Below, one piece after another: positions 35,844 through 45,239 of a DNA stretch of 64,000 nucleotides. This stretch comes from Alkaliflexus imshenetskii DSM 15055 (GTDB taxonomy: Bacteria > Bacteroidota > Bacteroidia > Bacteroidales > Marinilabiliaceae): assembly GCF_000517065.1 (NCBI RefSeq), contig NZ_KI912105.1:1658405-1722404 (forward strand), read 5' to 3'. How positions within the stretch are numbered: the first letter of the stretch is position 1; each line of letters begins with the position of its first letter. Made by a program: the position numbers and the translations under genes. The notes beneath the pieces are model-generated. The model was not told the DNA's origin, did no database searches, and saw only the letters and a list, made by a program, of their open reading frames with translations.

Positions 35844-36932
35844 CTACAGTTTTAAATAAAATCTCACGATCTTGAAAACGATAGCCATTACCCCTACAAT
35901 TGCCCCAATAACAAAACCTATCACCAGATTTATGCTATGGCGTGGAGAGGTTTTTCTTACTGGAACTTTTACAGGTTCAATCACAGAAAACACAGGCGTC
36001 TCATTCTTTACTGCCAGACGTGCCTGCTCCAATTGCTGAGCCAAAGTCTGATATAGACTATTTGCTAATGCATAACGGTTTTCAAGATCTGCCAATCGCA
36101 ACTCAGCCCTTTCTGCCACCAAAAATCGGTTGGCATCCCTGAAGGAAAGCAACTCATGACGTAAACTGTCGTGTTCCTTTTTCTTCTCCTCAAACCGTTC
36201 CTCTATAAACTGTAAATTTTCACTTACACGTCGGGTCTTATAGCGAATTACATACTCCTGCAACAGTATACGCGCCCTTTCAGCAATCTGTGCCGCAACA
36301 AAAGGCTCATCAGCTGAAATGTTGATTGAGATCAGCTTATTCCTTCTGTCTACTCGTACGTCCATTAACCCCGTTAGTACATCCAAAACAGCCTGCTTTT
36401 CTTCATCATAAAAAACAATCTCATTCCCAAACGAAACAATGGTCCCTTTTTTCCCTCCTATGATCAAATCCTTTATTGTCCAGGGCAATAATATCGTATA
36501 ACTTTTTATCAGTTTAAATGGATTTCGCTCTAGCTCTTTGCGGATTCTATCATACAGCAAAATGCTATCTGTTCTATCTGCAGAATAAACAATCGTTGAC
36601 AGCAAATCATTTAAAAAAGGATAACTCCCCATTATATATGGGTATATCTCTGGAGCTATTTCAGAATTACCACCCAACATCGAATTGATATCAACGCCGG
36701 CTAGGGAAGCAAGGCTCCCCAATTGTCCAATTGATGCCATCCCATCGGTTTGTGGTAACAATACAGCTCCAGCTTTATATCTTACTGGCATGCTAAAGGT
36801 TATAATTAGCGCTAAAAACACTCCTGTCAAAATAGCATAAACTATCCACTTTCTTTCGAACCAGAAGGTGTTTAACAATGCAATCAAATCTATATTATTA
36901 CCTCTCTTTACTTGTCCTATAGGGTTATCCAT
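35844..36932 (-). CDS. Wzz-family chain-length/co-polymerase protein (unit A)
   Basis: A 362-residue protein with two membrane helices (about 30-50 and 335-355). A periplasmic domain between them is rich in coiled coil about residues 225-310 (FIEERFEEKKKEHDSLRHEL). The SPRHSINLVIGFVIGA segment before TM2 matches the family's Pro-rich end. No cytoplasmic tyrosine-kinase domain is attached. It controls polymer length and couples to the exporter encoded 40 bases upstream. It is clearly paralogous to the protein at 51212. Confidence 0.88.
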   Translation of the reverse strand: MDNPIGQVKRGNNIDLIALLNTFWFERKWIVYAILTGVFLALIITFSMPVRYKAGAVLLPQTDGMASIGQLGSLASLAGVDINSMLGGNSEIAPEIYPYIMGSYPFLNDLLSTIVYSADRTDSILLYDRIRKELERNPFKLIKSYTILLPWTIKDLIIGGKKGTIVSFGNEIVFYDEEKQAVLDVLTGLMDVRVDRRNKLISINISADEPFVAAQIAERARILLQEYVIRYKTRRVSENLQFIEERFEEKKKEHDSLRHELLSFRDANRFLVAERAELRLADLENRYALANSLYQTLAQQLEQARLAVKNETPVFSVIEPVKVPVRKTSPRHSINLVIGFVIGAIVGVMAIVFKIVRFYLKL

Positions 36933-36972
36933 AACACTTAACTTAACTATTCTTTTATATTGTGTAGGTAAC

Positions 36973-39393
36973 TTAAAGATTGTTGATAATAGTTACAATG
37001 GTCAGCGCAATTGTTGACAGCCCACTGCTTATGCCAATCCATGCCGTGGCAGGCAGTGGCGTGCGTTCCGGTTTTTGCGGCACCACGATTTGACTTCCCG
37101 GAGTCACTTGTGGGTAGGACGTGAAAAGAAAATAACTTCTGGTAGCAGCTGCAGTTCCATTGGGATACACCACATACGCCTTCCTACGCTTGGCCCGTAC
37201 GCCAAAACCGCCACTCTGATCGATATAGAAACGAAGTCCGCGTCCCTCTATATAAGGCATACTCAGCGGGTTTAAGACTTCTCCTTCTATTTTAACAGTT
37301 TGCAGTCTGCGCGGAACAATTAGTTCATCTCCATCCTGCAGGAATATATCATCACGACTTCCTGGACGCGTAATTGCACGAGACAAATCCACTCCTACTA
37401 CCTCAAAATCCATATCGCTAAATGTAACGCCGTCTTCAGATTTTTCCAAAGAGGCGCGCAACCTCAATGTTTTAGCATCTTGCTTTACCACCCGCGTTAG
37501 CATTGCACCCTGGGCGTAAGCCTCTGTTGTTAATCCACCTGCACGTTTGATAATATCAGAAAGGCGTTCATTTCGCCCAACCAAGGCATATTGACCTGCA
37601 TAATTCACCTCGCCACCAATTTTAACTTTCGAAGTCTCGACATACCCCGGAGCTTTACGCACAAAAATCTGGTCGTAGGGTTCCAATTTAAACGCAGCAT
37701 CTTTACTTCCGAGTGTCAACGATCGAGGCACTGTAAACTGAAAAAGGTGCCCTGTCTTCTCTCCTGATTTTGCTGCTTCGTCATAAGACAATCTGCGCGT
37801 AACCTCAACATAGCTTTCAGAGGCGGATTCCTTCAGTCCTCCGGCTAAAGCCACCATATCTCCTAGGGTCATTTCATCACGAAAATAAAAAATGCCGGGA
37901 CGCTGCACTTCTCCATCAACACTTACTGTGCGATCTTCGCGCATATCGCTAATGAGTGATATGGTGACCACATCCTCGCGCTTCAGAAATATCTCCTTAC
38001 GACCTGACACAACATCTGACACATTGAAAGATATATTGGAAGGCGTCAAATCATCATTTAATCTAAAAATCATGCCACGTTCAAGAAATGCATCCTCTCG
38101 CACACCGTCGGCCCGGGTTAAAAGCTCATTAAGAGTGAGCCCGTCGGTAAGTTCATAAGTGCCTGGACGAAATACGCCTCCTTCCAAAACTACCCTATTG
38201 GTAAACCGACTTAATATTTCACCAGCATAAAGGCTGTCTCCATTTTGTATGATAAAATCATCAAACATAGCACTAAAAACATCTCTGACTTCGCTTTCTC
38301 TTCCCGTGTTACGATGCAGTTCAATCCGCTGCCGATAAGCCTTTTCATTAAACCCTCCGGCATACTCAATGAGCTTCCCGATGGTCTCATTATGAGCAGC
38401 TTCAAATATACCGGTACGTATGAAACTACCCCCCACGCGCACTCTGTTCCGAAATGTTGGAACCAATATTACATCTCCATCATTTAATGAAATGTTAACT
38501 GCACTATTGCCGTTAATGAGATAATCATACACATCAAGCGTGCGAACAACTTCGCCGTTGCGAATTACCCTTATCTCCCGAAACGACCCTCTGATGTTAG
38601 GCCCTCCTGATAAATACAGTGCATTGAAGGCGGTGGCGGTTCCTGGCAAAGTATAGGTTCCCGGAGCAAACACCTCTCCTACCACATTGACTGTTATTGG
38701 CTTTATGGCGCTGATCTGAATGCTAACAAAAGTGCGCGGGGTAGCTGCCACCATGTCCCGATAAATCACTGCCAACTTATCAAAAATGCGCCTTTCAGCC
38801 TCTTTTAAGGAAAATCCCCCTACCATTATCGGACCTACATTTGGAATATTAACCCTCCCATTTTTGTCTACACTCTGCACATAGCTTTGCTGAGAGGCGC
38901 CATATACATCAATAATAAACTCATCGCCCGGGCCTACCACATAGCTCCCGGTAACAGGATAGTTCACGCCTGGTTGAAATGTCAGATTATCTGAATTAAA
39001 AAGATGGTACCCAAACAAACGCTCCTCCTCGCGCGTGGCAACAAAGAAGGACTTCTCAGAATAGAACGCATTGTCTTTCCCAAATAACTCTTGATCAACT
39101 GAAAACCCAACATCAGACCCTCCCTGCATACTACCTCCCACACCAGACTGACTCGCCTGAATACGTTGACGCAATTGTAGTATCTGTGTCTCTGAAACAC
39201 CTCGGGAACGAGCCAATGCGATGGCCTGCTCTTCACTCATGCCTCTGCGTTGCATCTCAGTGATGAGTCGTGCTATCTGAGTCTCACTCAATGAGGTCAC
39301 ATCCACGGTTGCCGGATTCACATTTTGACTCTGTGCCAATATTGGCAACATTAAAACTACCAAAGTGATGAAAAAAAGTAAATATTGCCTCAT
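36973..39393 (-). CDS. SLBB-domain polysaccharide exporter, Wza-like (unit A)
   Basis: An 806-residue protein, much longer than enterobacterial Wza, as is common in Bacteroidota. A signal peptide (1-22) is followed by a helical region with the repeated pattern RGMSEEQAIALARSRGVS. Next is the polysaccharide export domain (YVVGPGDEFIIDVYGAS about residue 148), several SLBB repeats (VNVVGEVFAPGTYTLPG; VDGEVQRPGIFYF; IGGEVNYAGQYAL; IEGEVLNPLSMPYIEG), and a C-terminal hydrophobic helix. It should form the outer-membrane channel for unit A glycan. It is the first gene after a canonical promoter. Confidence 0.92.
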   Translation of the reverse strand: MRQYLLFFITLVVLMLPILAQSQNVNPATVDVTSLSETQIARLITEMQRRGMSEEQAIALARSRGVSETQILQLRQRIQASQSGVGGSMQGGSDVGFSVDQELFGKDNAFYSEKSFFVATREEERLFGYHLFNSDNLTFQPGVNYPVTGSYVVGPGDEFIIDVYGASQQSYVQSVDKNGRVNIPNVGPIMVGGFSLKEAERRIFDKLAVIYRDMVAATPRTFVSIQISAIKPITVNVVGEVFAPGTYTLPGTATAFNALYLSGGPNIRGSFREIRVIRNGEVVRTLDVYDYLINGNSAVNISLNDGDVILVPTFRNRVRVGGSFIRTGIFEAAHNETIGKLIEYAGGFNEKAYRQRIELHRNTGRESEVRDVFSAMFDDFIIQNGDSLYAGEILSRFTNRVVLEGGVFRPGTYELTDGLTLNELLTRADGVREDAFLERGMIFRLNDDLTPSNISFNVSDVVSGRKEIFLKREDVVTISLISDMREDRTVSVDGEVQRPGIFYFRDEMTLGDMVALAGGLKESASESYVEVTRRLSYDEAAKSGEKTGHLFQFTVPRSLTLGSKDAAFKLEPYDQIFVRKAPGYVETSKVKIGGEVNYAGQYALVGRNERLSDIIKRAGGLTTEAYAQGAMLTRVVKQDAKTLRLRASLEKSEDGVTFSDMDFEVVGVDLSRAITRPGSRDDIFLQDGDELIVPRRLQTVKIEGEVLNPLSMPYIEGRGLRFYIDQSGGFGVRAKRRKAYVVYPNGTAAATRSYFLFTSYPQVTPGSQIVVPQKPERTPLPATAWIGISSGLSTIALTIVTIINNL

Positions 39394-39492
39394 ATCTATC
39401 TTATATACCTATCAAATTATACTGTTACAATGCCGGTAAAAAACTCAAACCTGAGTCCTGCTTAAAAAAGCAGTTATTCATAATGCCTTTTA

Positions 39493-39522
39493 CAAATATA
39501 CAGCTACATACCTTAAACTCAA
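39493..39522 (-). promoter_or_regulatory. Promoter of polysaccharide unit A
   Basis: On the minus strand TATATTTG (39500-39493) matches TAnnTTTG, with TTG (39522-39520) 19 bases upstream. It lies 100 bases before the Wza-like start codon and just beyond the rmlC terminator. Confidence 0.65.
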
Positions 39523-39569
39523 ATCAAACAGATTACACCACAACTTTCACAGATGCTTATTTATAAGAA

Positions 39570-39597
39570 AAGTTGCGCTGAATGGGTGGCGCAACTT
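39570..39597 (-). terminator. Terminator after rmlC (end of unit B)
   Basis: Perfect 9-bp arms AAGTTGCGC and GCGCAACTT around a 10-base loop. On the minus strand TTTTCTT follows. It lies about 85 bases after the rmlC stop and before the unit A promoter. Confidence 0.75.
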
Positions 39598-39681
39598 CTA
39601 ATATGAACGAAAACAGCTTGATTAAATTGTATGTAAGCCCGAAATCTACTCCATAAAAAGTAGGGGAAAATTAATCGTTAA

Positions 39682-40263
39682 TCAACCCTCAGTAAAGGCG
39701 CATAACTCAGAATATATAAATGGAGCTGTTATGTCTCGAAGTCTTTTCAGTCTTTTATCTTTATCAGATAACAAAATTTGTTCATCCTTGAGAATCCAGT
39801 CAATACTCAAAAAGGGATCATTATAAGCTATCCCTGAATCATAATCTGGTGCGTATGCATTGTCTACCTTATATGAAAAAACTGCTTCTTCTGATAAAAC
39901 AACAAAACCGTGAGCAAAGCCCCTAGGAATATACATCTGGCGTTTATTGTCTCCTGATAACAACACAGCAACATGTTTCCCAAAAGTTGGAGAACCAATG
40001 CGTATATCAACTGCCACATCTAACACCTCACCAATGATACAACGAACCAACTTTGCCTGCTCAAAAGGTGGCCTCTGGAAATGCAACCCTCGTAAAACGC
40101 CTCTGGTTGAACGAGATTCATTATCCTGTATAAAATTTACAGAACCGATATGCTTCTTGAAAAACGTTTCATTGTACGATTCAAAAAAATAACCACGAGA
40201 ATCACCAAAGACCCGTGGCTCTATTATAACTACTCCTTCAACTTCAGTTTCTACTATTTCCAT
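39682..40263 (-). CDS. rfbC: dTDP-4-dehydrorhamnose 3,5-epimerase
   Basis: A 193-residue cupin epimerase of the normal RmlC length. It has GYFFESYNE, VLRGLHFQRPPFEQAKLVRC with the catalytic His, and YIPRGFAHGFVVLSE. It converts dTDP-4-keto-6-deoxyglucose to the L-lyxo form on the way to dTDP-L-rhamnose. It is 5 bases from rmlA. The remaining pathway genes (rmlB, rmlD) are not in the window, so either they are elsewhere or the end product differs from rhamnose. Confidence 0.93.
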   Translation of the reverse strand: MEIVETEVEGVVIIEPRVFGDSRGYFFESYNETFFKKHIGSVNFIQDNESRSTRGVLRGLHFQRPPFEQAKLVRCIIGEVLDVAVDIRIGSPTFGKHVAVLLSGDNKRQMYIPRGFAHGFVVLSEEAVFSYKVDNAYAPDYDSGIAYNDPFLSIDWILKDEQILLSDKDKRLKRLRDITAPFIYSELCAFTEG

Positions 40264-40268
40264 AATTA

Positions 40269-41153
40269 CTATTTAACTCTCCTTTCCGAAATTGACAATA
40301 AATATTGCCCATACTGGTTCTTAATCAACTGATTTGCCATTCCGAGTAGCTGATCTTTTGAAATCCATTTGTTTGAATAGGCTATCTCCTCAGGACAAGC
40401 AACTTTTAACCCTATTCTTTTCTCCAGTGTCTCTATGAAATGACTAGCTTCAAGAAGTGATTCATGCGTACCAGTATCAAGCCATGCAAAGCCACGGCCC
40501 ATCAATTCAACCTTTAAACGTCCTTCATCCAAAAACTCCTGATTAACTGATGTTATCTCTAGTTCTCCTCGCGAAGATGGTTTTATTTGCTTTGCTGTTT
40601 GAATTACGCTATTAGGATAAAAATATAGCCCCACGACAGCATAATTTGACTTTGGATGCTCTGGCTTCTCCTCTATACTGGTCACATTACCTTCATCGTC
40701 AAAAGTACAAACACCATATCGCTCTGGATCTGAAACCCAGTATCCAAAAACTGCAGCTTTATTCTCTTCACTTACAGTTTTTACTGCGCTATTTAACAAC
40801 CCTGTTAAACCATGACCATAAAAAATATTATCGCCTAACACTAGGCAAACGTTGCTATCTCCAATAAAACTTTCTCCTAATATGAATGCTTGAGCCAAAC
40901 CATCTGGCGATGGCTGAACCACATACTCCAACGATATACCCCACTGTGAGCCATCACCCAATAATCTTATAAAACCGGATTGATCTTCGGGTGTTGTAAT
41001 TATCAGAATTTCCTTAATACCAGCCAACATTAAAACTGATAGTGGATAATAAATCATCGGTTTATCATAAACCGGCAACAACTGTTTTGAAGTTGCCAGA
41101 GTTATTGGATGCAATCGTGTGCCGGAACCACCAGCTAGAATTATGCCTTTCAT
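40269..41153 (-). CDS. rfbA: Glucose-1-phosphate thymidylyltransferase
   Basis: The ATG at 41153 gives the family start [18 protein letters not shown]. The seven upstream codons of the open frame are not needed. The product is about 294 residues. Conserved segments include [30 protein letters not shown] and [20 protein letters not shown]. It makes dTDP-glucose from dTTP and glucose-1-phosphate. It precedes rmlC by a few bases. Confidence 0.95.
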   Translation of the reverse strand: MKGIILAGGSGTRLHPITLATSKQLLPVYDKPMIYYPLSVLMLAGIKEILIITTPEDQSGFIRLLGDGSQWGISLEYVVQPSPDGLAQAFILGESFIGDSNVCLVLGDNIFYGHGLTGLLNSAVKTVSEENKAAVFGYWVSDPERYGVCTFDDEGNVTSIEEKPEHPKSNYAVVGLYFYPNSVIQTAKQIKPSSRGELEITSVNQEFLDEGRLKVELMGRGFAWLDTGTHESLLEASHFIETLEKRIGLKVACPEEIAYSNKWISKDQLLGMANQLIKNQYGQYLLSISERRVK

Positions 41154-41320
41154 ATTTAATGTTTTACCCATCATTCGCGTGAATTAACCCTAATTCTTTG
41201 CAAGCTAAGCAGCCGATCCAAGTGAGAATACAATATGGCGCTTCCCTACAACAGAACTCGTGTCAAAATCTTTATTGATATCAGCTTTAGGAGCGGGTTG
41301 AAAACTCTAGCTTATCAAAC

Positions 41321-42055
41321 TTACTCCTCAAGATTCTCTCCAACTTGGAAACTCTTCCTAAACAATAGCGCTTTAAGCACATCAATAAAAAATAGGGGCG
41401 AATAAATAAAGTAGCGCTTCCACAATCTGCGGGGTTCCTTAACAAATCGAACAAACCACTCCAGATTAGACTTAATCCAAAATGAAGAAGGGCGAGAAAC
41501 CGTCCCCGCATAAAAATCGAATACTGCCCCTATTGAACAAATAATGGATGTGTTTAAACTAGCTGCATTCAAATAAACCCACTTCTCCTGTTTAGGTGCA
41601 GTCATCCCAACAAATAAGATGTCAGGCTTAAAGTCATTTACTTTAGATATCATTATTTGATTCTCTATATCAGAGAATTCATTTTTGAACGGTGGAGAAA
41701 AGAAATCTGTTGTTACTTGGGGGAACTCCGCGTTAATTCTCTCCGAGATCAAACTTAGAGTTTCTTGAGATGCTCCGAGAAAAAAAACTCTTTGAGATTG
41801 CTCATTTGCCCTCTTAAGCAAATGGAAAAAAATATCAGCACCCGCAATCTTTCGAATCCTCCTTCCATTTAAAATGCGATGAGCCCAAACGACCGAGAAC
41901 CCATCAGGAAGTAAAATGTCTGATTCTAGAAGTGCTCTACGAAACAAGCCATCTGATTTAGCAACCACATAAGAATATGCATTTATAGTGCTAATCACAA
42001 TCTTTCCAGAAGGTAATTGCACTAGTTGTCTATCAAAAACATTATAGCCCAACAT
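41321..42055 (-). CDS. WecG/TagA/CpsF-family glycosyltransferase
   Basis: A 244-residue GT26 enzyme. It has DILLPDGFSVVWAHRIL with the catalytic Asp, RIRKIAGADIFFHLL, VFFLGAS for nucleotide-sugar binding, and VGMTAPKQEKW. The C-terminal helix is amphipathic with Arg/Lys for membrane docking. Characterised members add N-acetylmannosamine(uronic acid) to a lipid-linked GlcNAc in teichoic acid or enterobacterial common antigen. Its neighbours here include further teichoic-acid-type families. The donor is inferred. Confidence 0.87.
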   Translation of the reverse strand: MLGYNVFDRQLVQLPSGKIVISTINAYSYVVAKSDGLFRRALLESDILLPDGFSVVWAHRILNGRRIRKIAGADIFFHLLKRANEQSQRVFFLGASQETLSLISERINAEFPQVTTDFFSPPFKNEFSDIENQIMISKVNDFKPDILFVGMTAPKQEKWVYLNAASLNTSIICSIGAVFDFYAGTVSRPSSFWIKSNLEWFVRFVKEPRRLWKRYFIYSPLFFIDVLKALLFRKSFQVGENLEE

Positions 42056-42192
42056 AACGAAAAGTCTTAATTGAAATCCTTAAGATTAGAATAGGTCAGA
42101 AAATCCGAACTGGTATCTTAGCACAAAAACTAAACAAAAAAACGAGAGGAAGATAAGAAACTACCAATAAACAGCATTAAACATATTGAAAA

Positions 42193-43392
42193 TCACATGT
42201 GTGATAGAAGTATTTCACATACCGTTTTTGTAGCTGTACCTTGCTCAAAACTACCTAAGCTAAACAAATGATTATCTACCTTCTTGAGGTGAGCATCGTA
42301 ATCAAATCTCTCAATCAAACGACTAAGTTCTATATTTGTTCTTGCATATGGGAATGCCCATTCATCTATTGGGGTATAGAAACCTCTATCATTATTTAAG
42401 TAATAATCTAAATCTGGAGTGAACAGAAAAGCTGGCTTTTTAGTTAGGGCAAAATCCCACATCGACGAAGAGTAGTCGGTAATAAAAGCATCTGCTAAAC
42501 ACAACAATTCTTGCATCTCCTCATATTGCGACGCGTTAATAATATATTCATTCTCTAATTGTTCGTGAAATCCCAATACATGCCCTCGAAACACGAACAC
42601 CCATTCACTATTCCATCGTTGTTCAAGACTTTTTAGGCACAATTCAATATCTAAATTAATCACCGTCTTCTGGCTCTTCACATTTCCTCGATAAGTAGGA
42701 GCATACAGTACGATTTTTTTATCTTCAGCGATACCCAGTTTGCTCTTTGCCTTTTGCGCGAGATTTGAATAATCCGAGAAAAAAACATCATTACGAGGCA
42801 TGCCGGTTTCTATATAAGCAGAACCTGGTAGTAGTTGCGACTCCATCATCACTTCAGTAAATCTTTTACAACTCGAAACAAAAAATGTAGTATCCTTAGC
42901 GTTGTATATCGCTTTATATTGTTCCCACGCTTGATTATTTTTATCTTCGATTGTTTTGAGTCTTATGCCTTTTGATTTCTTGACCAAAGACTCCTGTTTT
43001 GGGCTTAATAGACCCACTCTTTTATATGCTCCTCCCCCATGCCAGGTATCTATCATGATTTGCTTTCTTCGAAGAGGTAGATATATAGGACTAGGGATAT
43101 TTGAAACAATTATTTTTGAAGTCATCTGATAATAAAAATAAGCCAAACTATTGTATCTGACTTTTATTATATTGTCATAAGCTTCTAAATCCGCCGAAGA
43201 CTCATTTATAACCCAAACAAAATCAATGTTGGTTTTATTATTAAAATAAAAATATTCAAAAAGTGCTCTGGGATTACAGGCAAACATTTTCCCTTTTTGA
43301 CTAATAAATAAAATGCTGTTCTTTCTTATTGGGAATATACAAAAAACGTGCATTAACAACCGCACTATTTTATGAATTAATTGAGTTATCAT
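42193..43392 (-). CDS. CDP-glycerol:polyglycerophosphate glycerophosphotransferase-family protein (TagB/TagF-like)
   Basis: A 399-residue protein of the CDP-glycerol glycerophosphotransferase family. It shows IMIDTWHGGGAYKRVG with the catalytic His, VLYAPTYRGNV, and ITDYSSSMWDFALTKKPAF near the C-terminus for nucleotide binding. A short hydrophobic N-terminus suggests peripheral membrane attachment. Members transfer polyol phosphate (glycerol or ribitol phosphate) from a CDP donor to lipid-linked glycan. It is preceded by genes that could make CDP-ribitol or a related donor. No glycerol-3-phosphate cytidylyltransferase is present. Confidence 0.9.
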   Translation of the reverse strand: MITQLIHKIVRLLMHVFCIFPIRKNSILFISQKGKMFACNPRALFEYFYFNNKTNIDFVWVINESSADLEAYDNIIKVRYNSLAYFYYQMTSKIIVSNIPSPIYLPLRRKQIMIDTWHGGGAYKRVGLLSPKQESLVKKSKGIRLKTIEDKNNQAWEQYKAIYNAKDTTFFVSSCKRFTEVMMESQLLPGSAYIETGMPRNDVFFSDYSNLAQKAKSKLGIAEDKKIVLYAPTYRGNVKSQKTVINLDIELCLKSLEQRWNSEWVFVFRGHVLGFHEQLENEYIINASQYEEMQELLCLADAFITDYSSSMWDFALTKKPAFLFTPDLDYYLNNDRGFYTPIDEWAFPYARTNIELSRLIERFDYDAHLKKVDNHLFSLGSFEQGTATKTVCEILLSHM

Positions 43393-43448
43393 AGTCTAAA
43401 TAAACAGATACTAACTACCGAAAAAAGGTTGTAACGAAACCAAAAAAA

Positions 43449-44498
43449 TTATGCGTTGATATTAATTAAACTTAGAATTAACCTTCTGTAGGATTCCTCC
43501 AAGGAGAACAACGCCTTCCATCCAAGACTTTCTAATTTTGCCGTGGACAAATTAAGCATAAGAGCATTGTTGTGAGCGTACATACTATTGACATCGTTTT
43601 GACATCTTACCTCTATCCTCCCTGCTGCAATCTTATTTGCAATCATTATGGCTGTATCCTTAATTGACAAAAAAGAATCTTTATCTGCAACATTATAAGC
43701 CTGACCTGGACGGCCTTTTAGCATAATCGTTAATATTGCCGAAACGGCATCCGCAACGTATAATGTGTTCCTTGTTGTGCTTCCGTCTGTTTTCAGAACA
43801 ATGTCCTTTTCTTCAATAACAGCCCTCGCAAATTGTCCCGCCACACGAGTATCTTCGTATGACATCCCGGGGCCAATAGTTTGAGTTAAACGGGCTATCT
43901 TCACCGGCATATCAAATTCCTTACTATAAGAAACGCACAAACACTCAGCCAATCTTTTGCTTTCAGAATAGCTACTTCTAACATCTAAAATATCAATATA
44001 GCCATAATCAGATTCTGTAATAGGCTCAGCATTTTGAACAAACCCAAAAACTTCCATACTAGAAAGAAAGACAAAAGATCTTACACCGGCTCGCTTTGCA
44101 AACTCTAAAACACTTTCAGTTCCCTTAACAATTGTATTAATGGTTTTAACAGGATGTTGAATAAAATCAAAGGATGAAGTTACACTAGCTCCATGAACAA
44201 TGTAATCAATTGAGAAAGTGATTGCTGGCAAATCTAATACGTCTCCAATAACAACCTCAATTCCAGCCAAAATATGCTCAGAAAAAGCACTCTTTATCCG
44301 ATCCAAATCACGTGACAAAACAATAATCCGAACGGGGGAGTTAGCCTTTGTATTATACATGACCAGAAACTTAACTAAAAATGACCCTATAAGTCCAGTT
44401 GCCCCAGTAATTAGGATAGTTCTCCCTGCAAGCTCAGAAATAGGGACAGAACTATCCAAAATTGTTTCAATATCTTCAAAAATAATCTTATCTCTCAT
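43449..44498 (-). CDS. NAD-dependent epimerase/dehydratase (extended SDR)
   Basis: A 349-residue extended SDR. The nucleotide-binding motif ILITGATGLIGSFLVKF lies about residues 28-44. FLSSMEVFG and YSESKRLAE supply the Ser and the YxxxK catalytic pair about 150-183. It acts on a nucleotide sugar or polyol precursor. It is next to the IspD-like cytidylyltransferase (18 bases), and this SDR/IspD/glycerophosphotransferase trio recurs in capsule loci. The exact substrate is not evident. Confidence 0.85.
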   Translation of the reverse strand: MRDKIIFEDIETILDSSVPISELAGRTILITGATGLIGSFLVKFLVMYNTKANSPVRIIVLSRDLDRIKSAFSEHILAGIEVVIGDVLDLPAITFSIDYIVHGASVTSSFDFIQHPVKTINTIVKGTESVLEFAKRAGVRSFVFLSSMEVFGFVQNAEPITESDYGYIDILDVRSSYSESKRLAECLCVSYSKEFDMPVKIARLTQTIGPGMSYEDTRVAGQFARAVIEEKDIVLKTDGSTTRNTLYVADAVSAILTIMLKGRPGQAYNVADKDSFLSIKDTAIMIANKIAAGRIEVRCQNDVNSMYAHNNALMLNLSTAKLESLGWKALFSLEESYRRLILSLININA

Positions 44499-44516
44499 GG
44501 CTTTAACAATCTCAGA

Positions 44517-45239
44517 CTAAATCCCAAATATTTGAGAATTTTCCTTGGCTTCATAAAGCGCTCTGAAAATATAGAAATCACTTGGTGTTGTAATTTTAAT
44601 GTTTTCCGGACCACATCTAACCACCTTTAGCTCATACCCATACTGAACCATTAACGAAGCTGAATCAATAGTGTCTAACACTCCATCCTTAATGGCTTTA
44701 TTATGAACAGTCCATAAATCTCCAAACTTAAATGACTGTGGCGCTTTAGCATAAAATGAAATTGACCTGTCGATAATATTTCCAACAATATCTTCATTCT
44801 TTAAATTAACTATAGTTTCAATAGCAGGACTAACTGTAATAGCAGCACCATATTTGCCTGCCACGTCAATATTCTCATTAATTAAATCCTTAGTCACTAA
44901 AGGGCGTACCCCATCATGAACCAAAACAAGAGAATTATGCTCACCTATGTCATTAATTACCTTTAACCCGTTAAATATTGACTGCTGACCATTTCTTCCT
45001 CCAGGAACAATTTTGACTATTTTTTTCAATTGATATTTCTTTATTAATTCTTCTAAGAATCCTATCCAACTCTCAATACATACAACAATAATATGGTCTA
45101 TTCTAGGATGGAACTCAAATTGCTCAATTGTATGAATAATTATCTCTTTATCATGTAAACAAAGAAATTGCTTAGGCCTTCCACCACTGCTCATTCTTGT
45201 ACCTGATCCTCCTGCAAAAATTAGTGCTATATGTTTCAT
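44517..45239 (-). CDS. IspD/TarI-family cytidylyltransferase
   Basis: A 240-residue nucleotidyltransferase. It has IFAGGSGTRMSSGGRPKQFL at the start, PGGRNGQQSIFNGL, VHDGVRPLV and APQSFK, all hallmarks of the IspD/TarI family. Placement inside a polysaccharide operon, overlapping the pyruvyltransferase gene by 4 bases, argues against the housekeeping isoprenoid role. It favours CDP-ribitol or another CDP-polyol. The final assignment between MEP and ribitol-5-phosphate as substrate needs biochemistry. Confidence 0.88.
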   Translation of the reverse strand: MKHIALIFAGGSGTRMSSGGRPKQFLCLHDKEIIIHTIEQFEFHPRIDHIIVVCIESWIGFLEELIKKYQLKKIVKIVPGGRNGQQSIFNGLKVINDIGEHNSLVLVHDGVRPLVTKDLINENIDVAGKYGAAITVSPAIETIVNLKNEDIVGNIIDRSISFYAKAPQSFKFGDLWTVHNKAIKDGVLDTIDSASLMVQYGYELKVVRCGPENIKITTPSDFYIFRALYEAKENSQIFGI

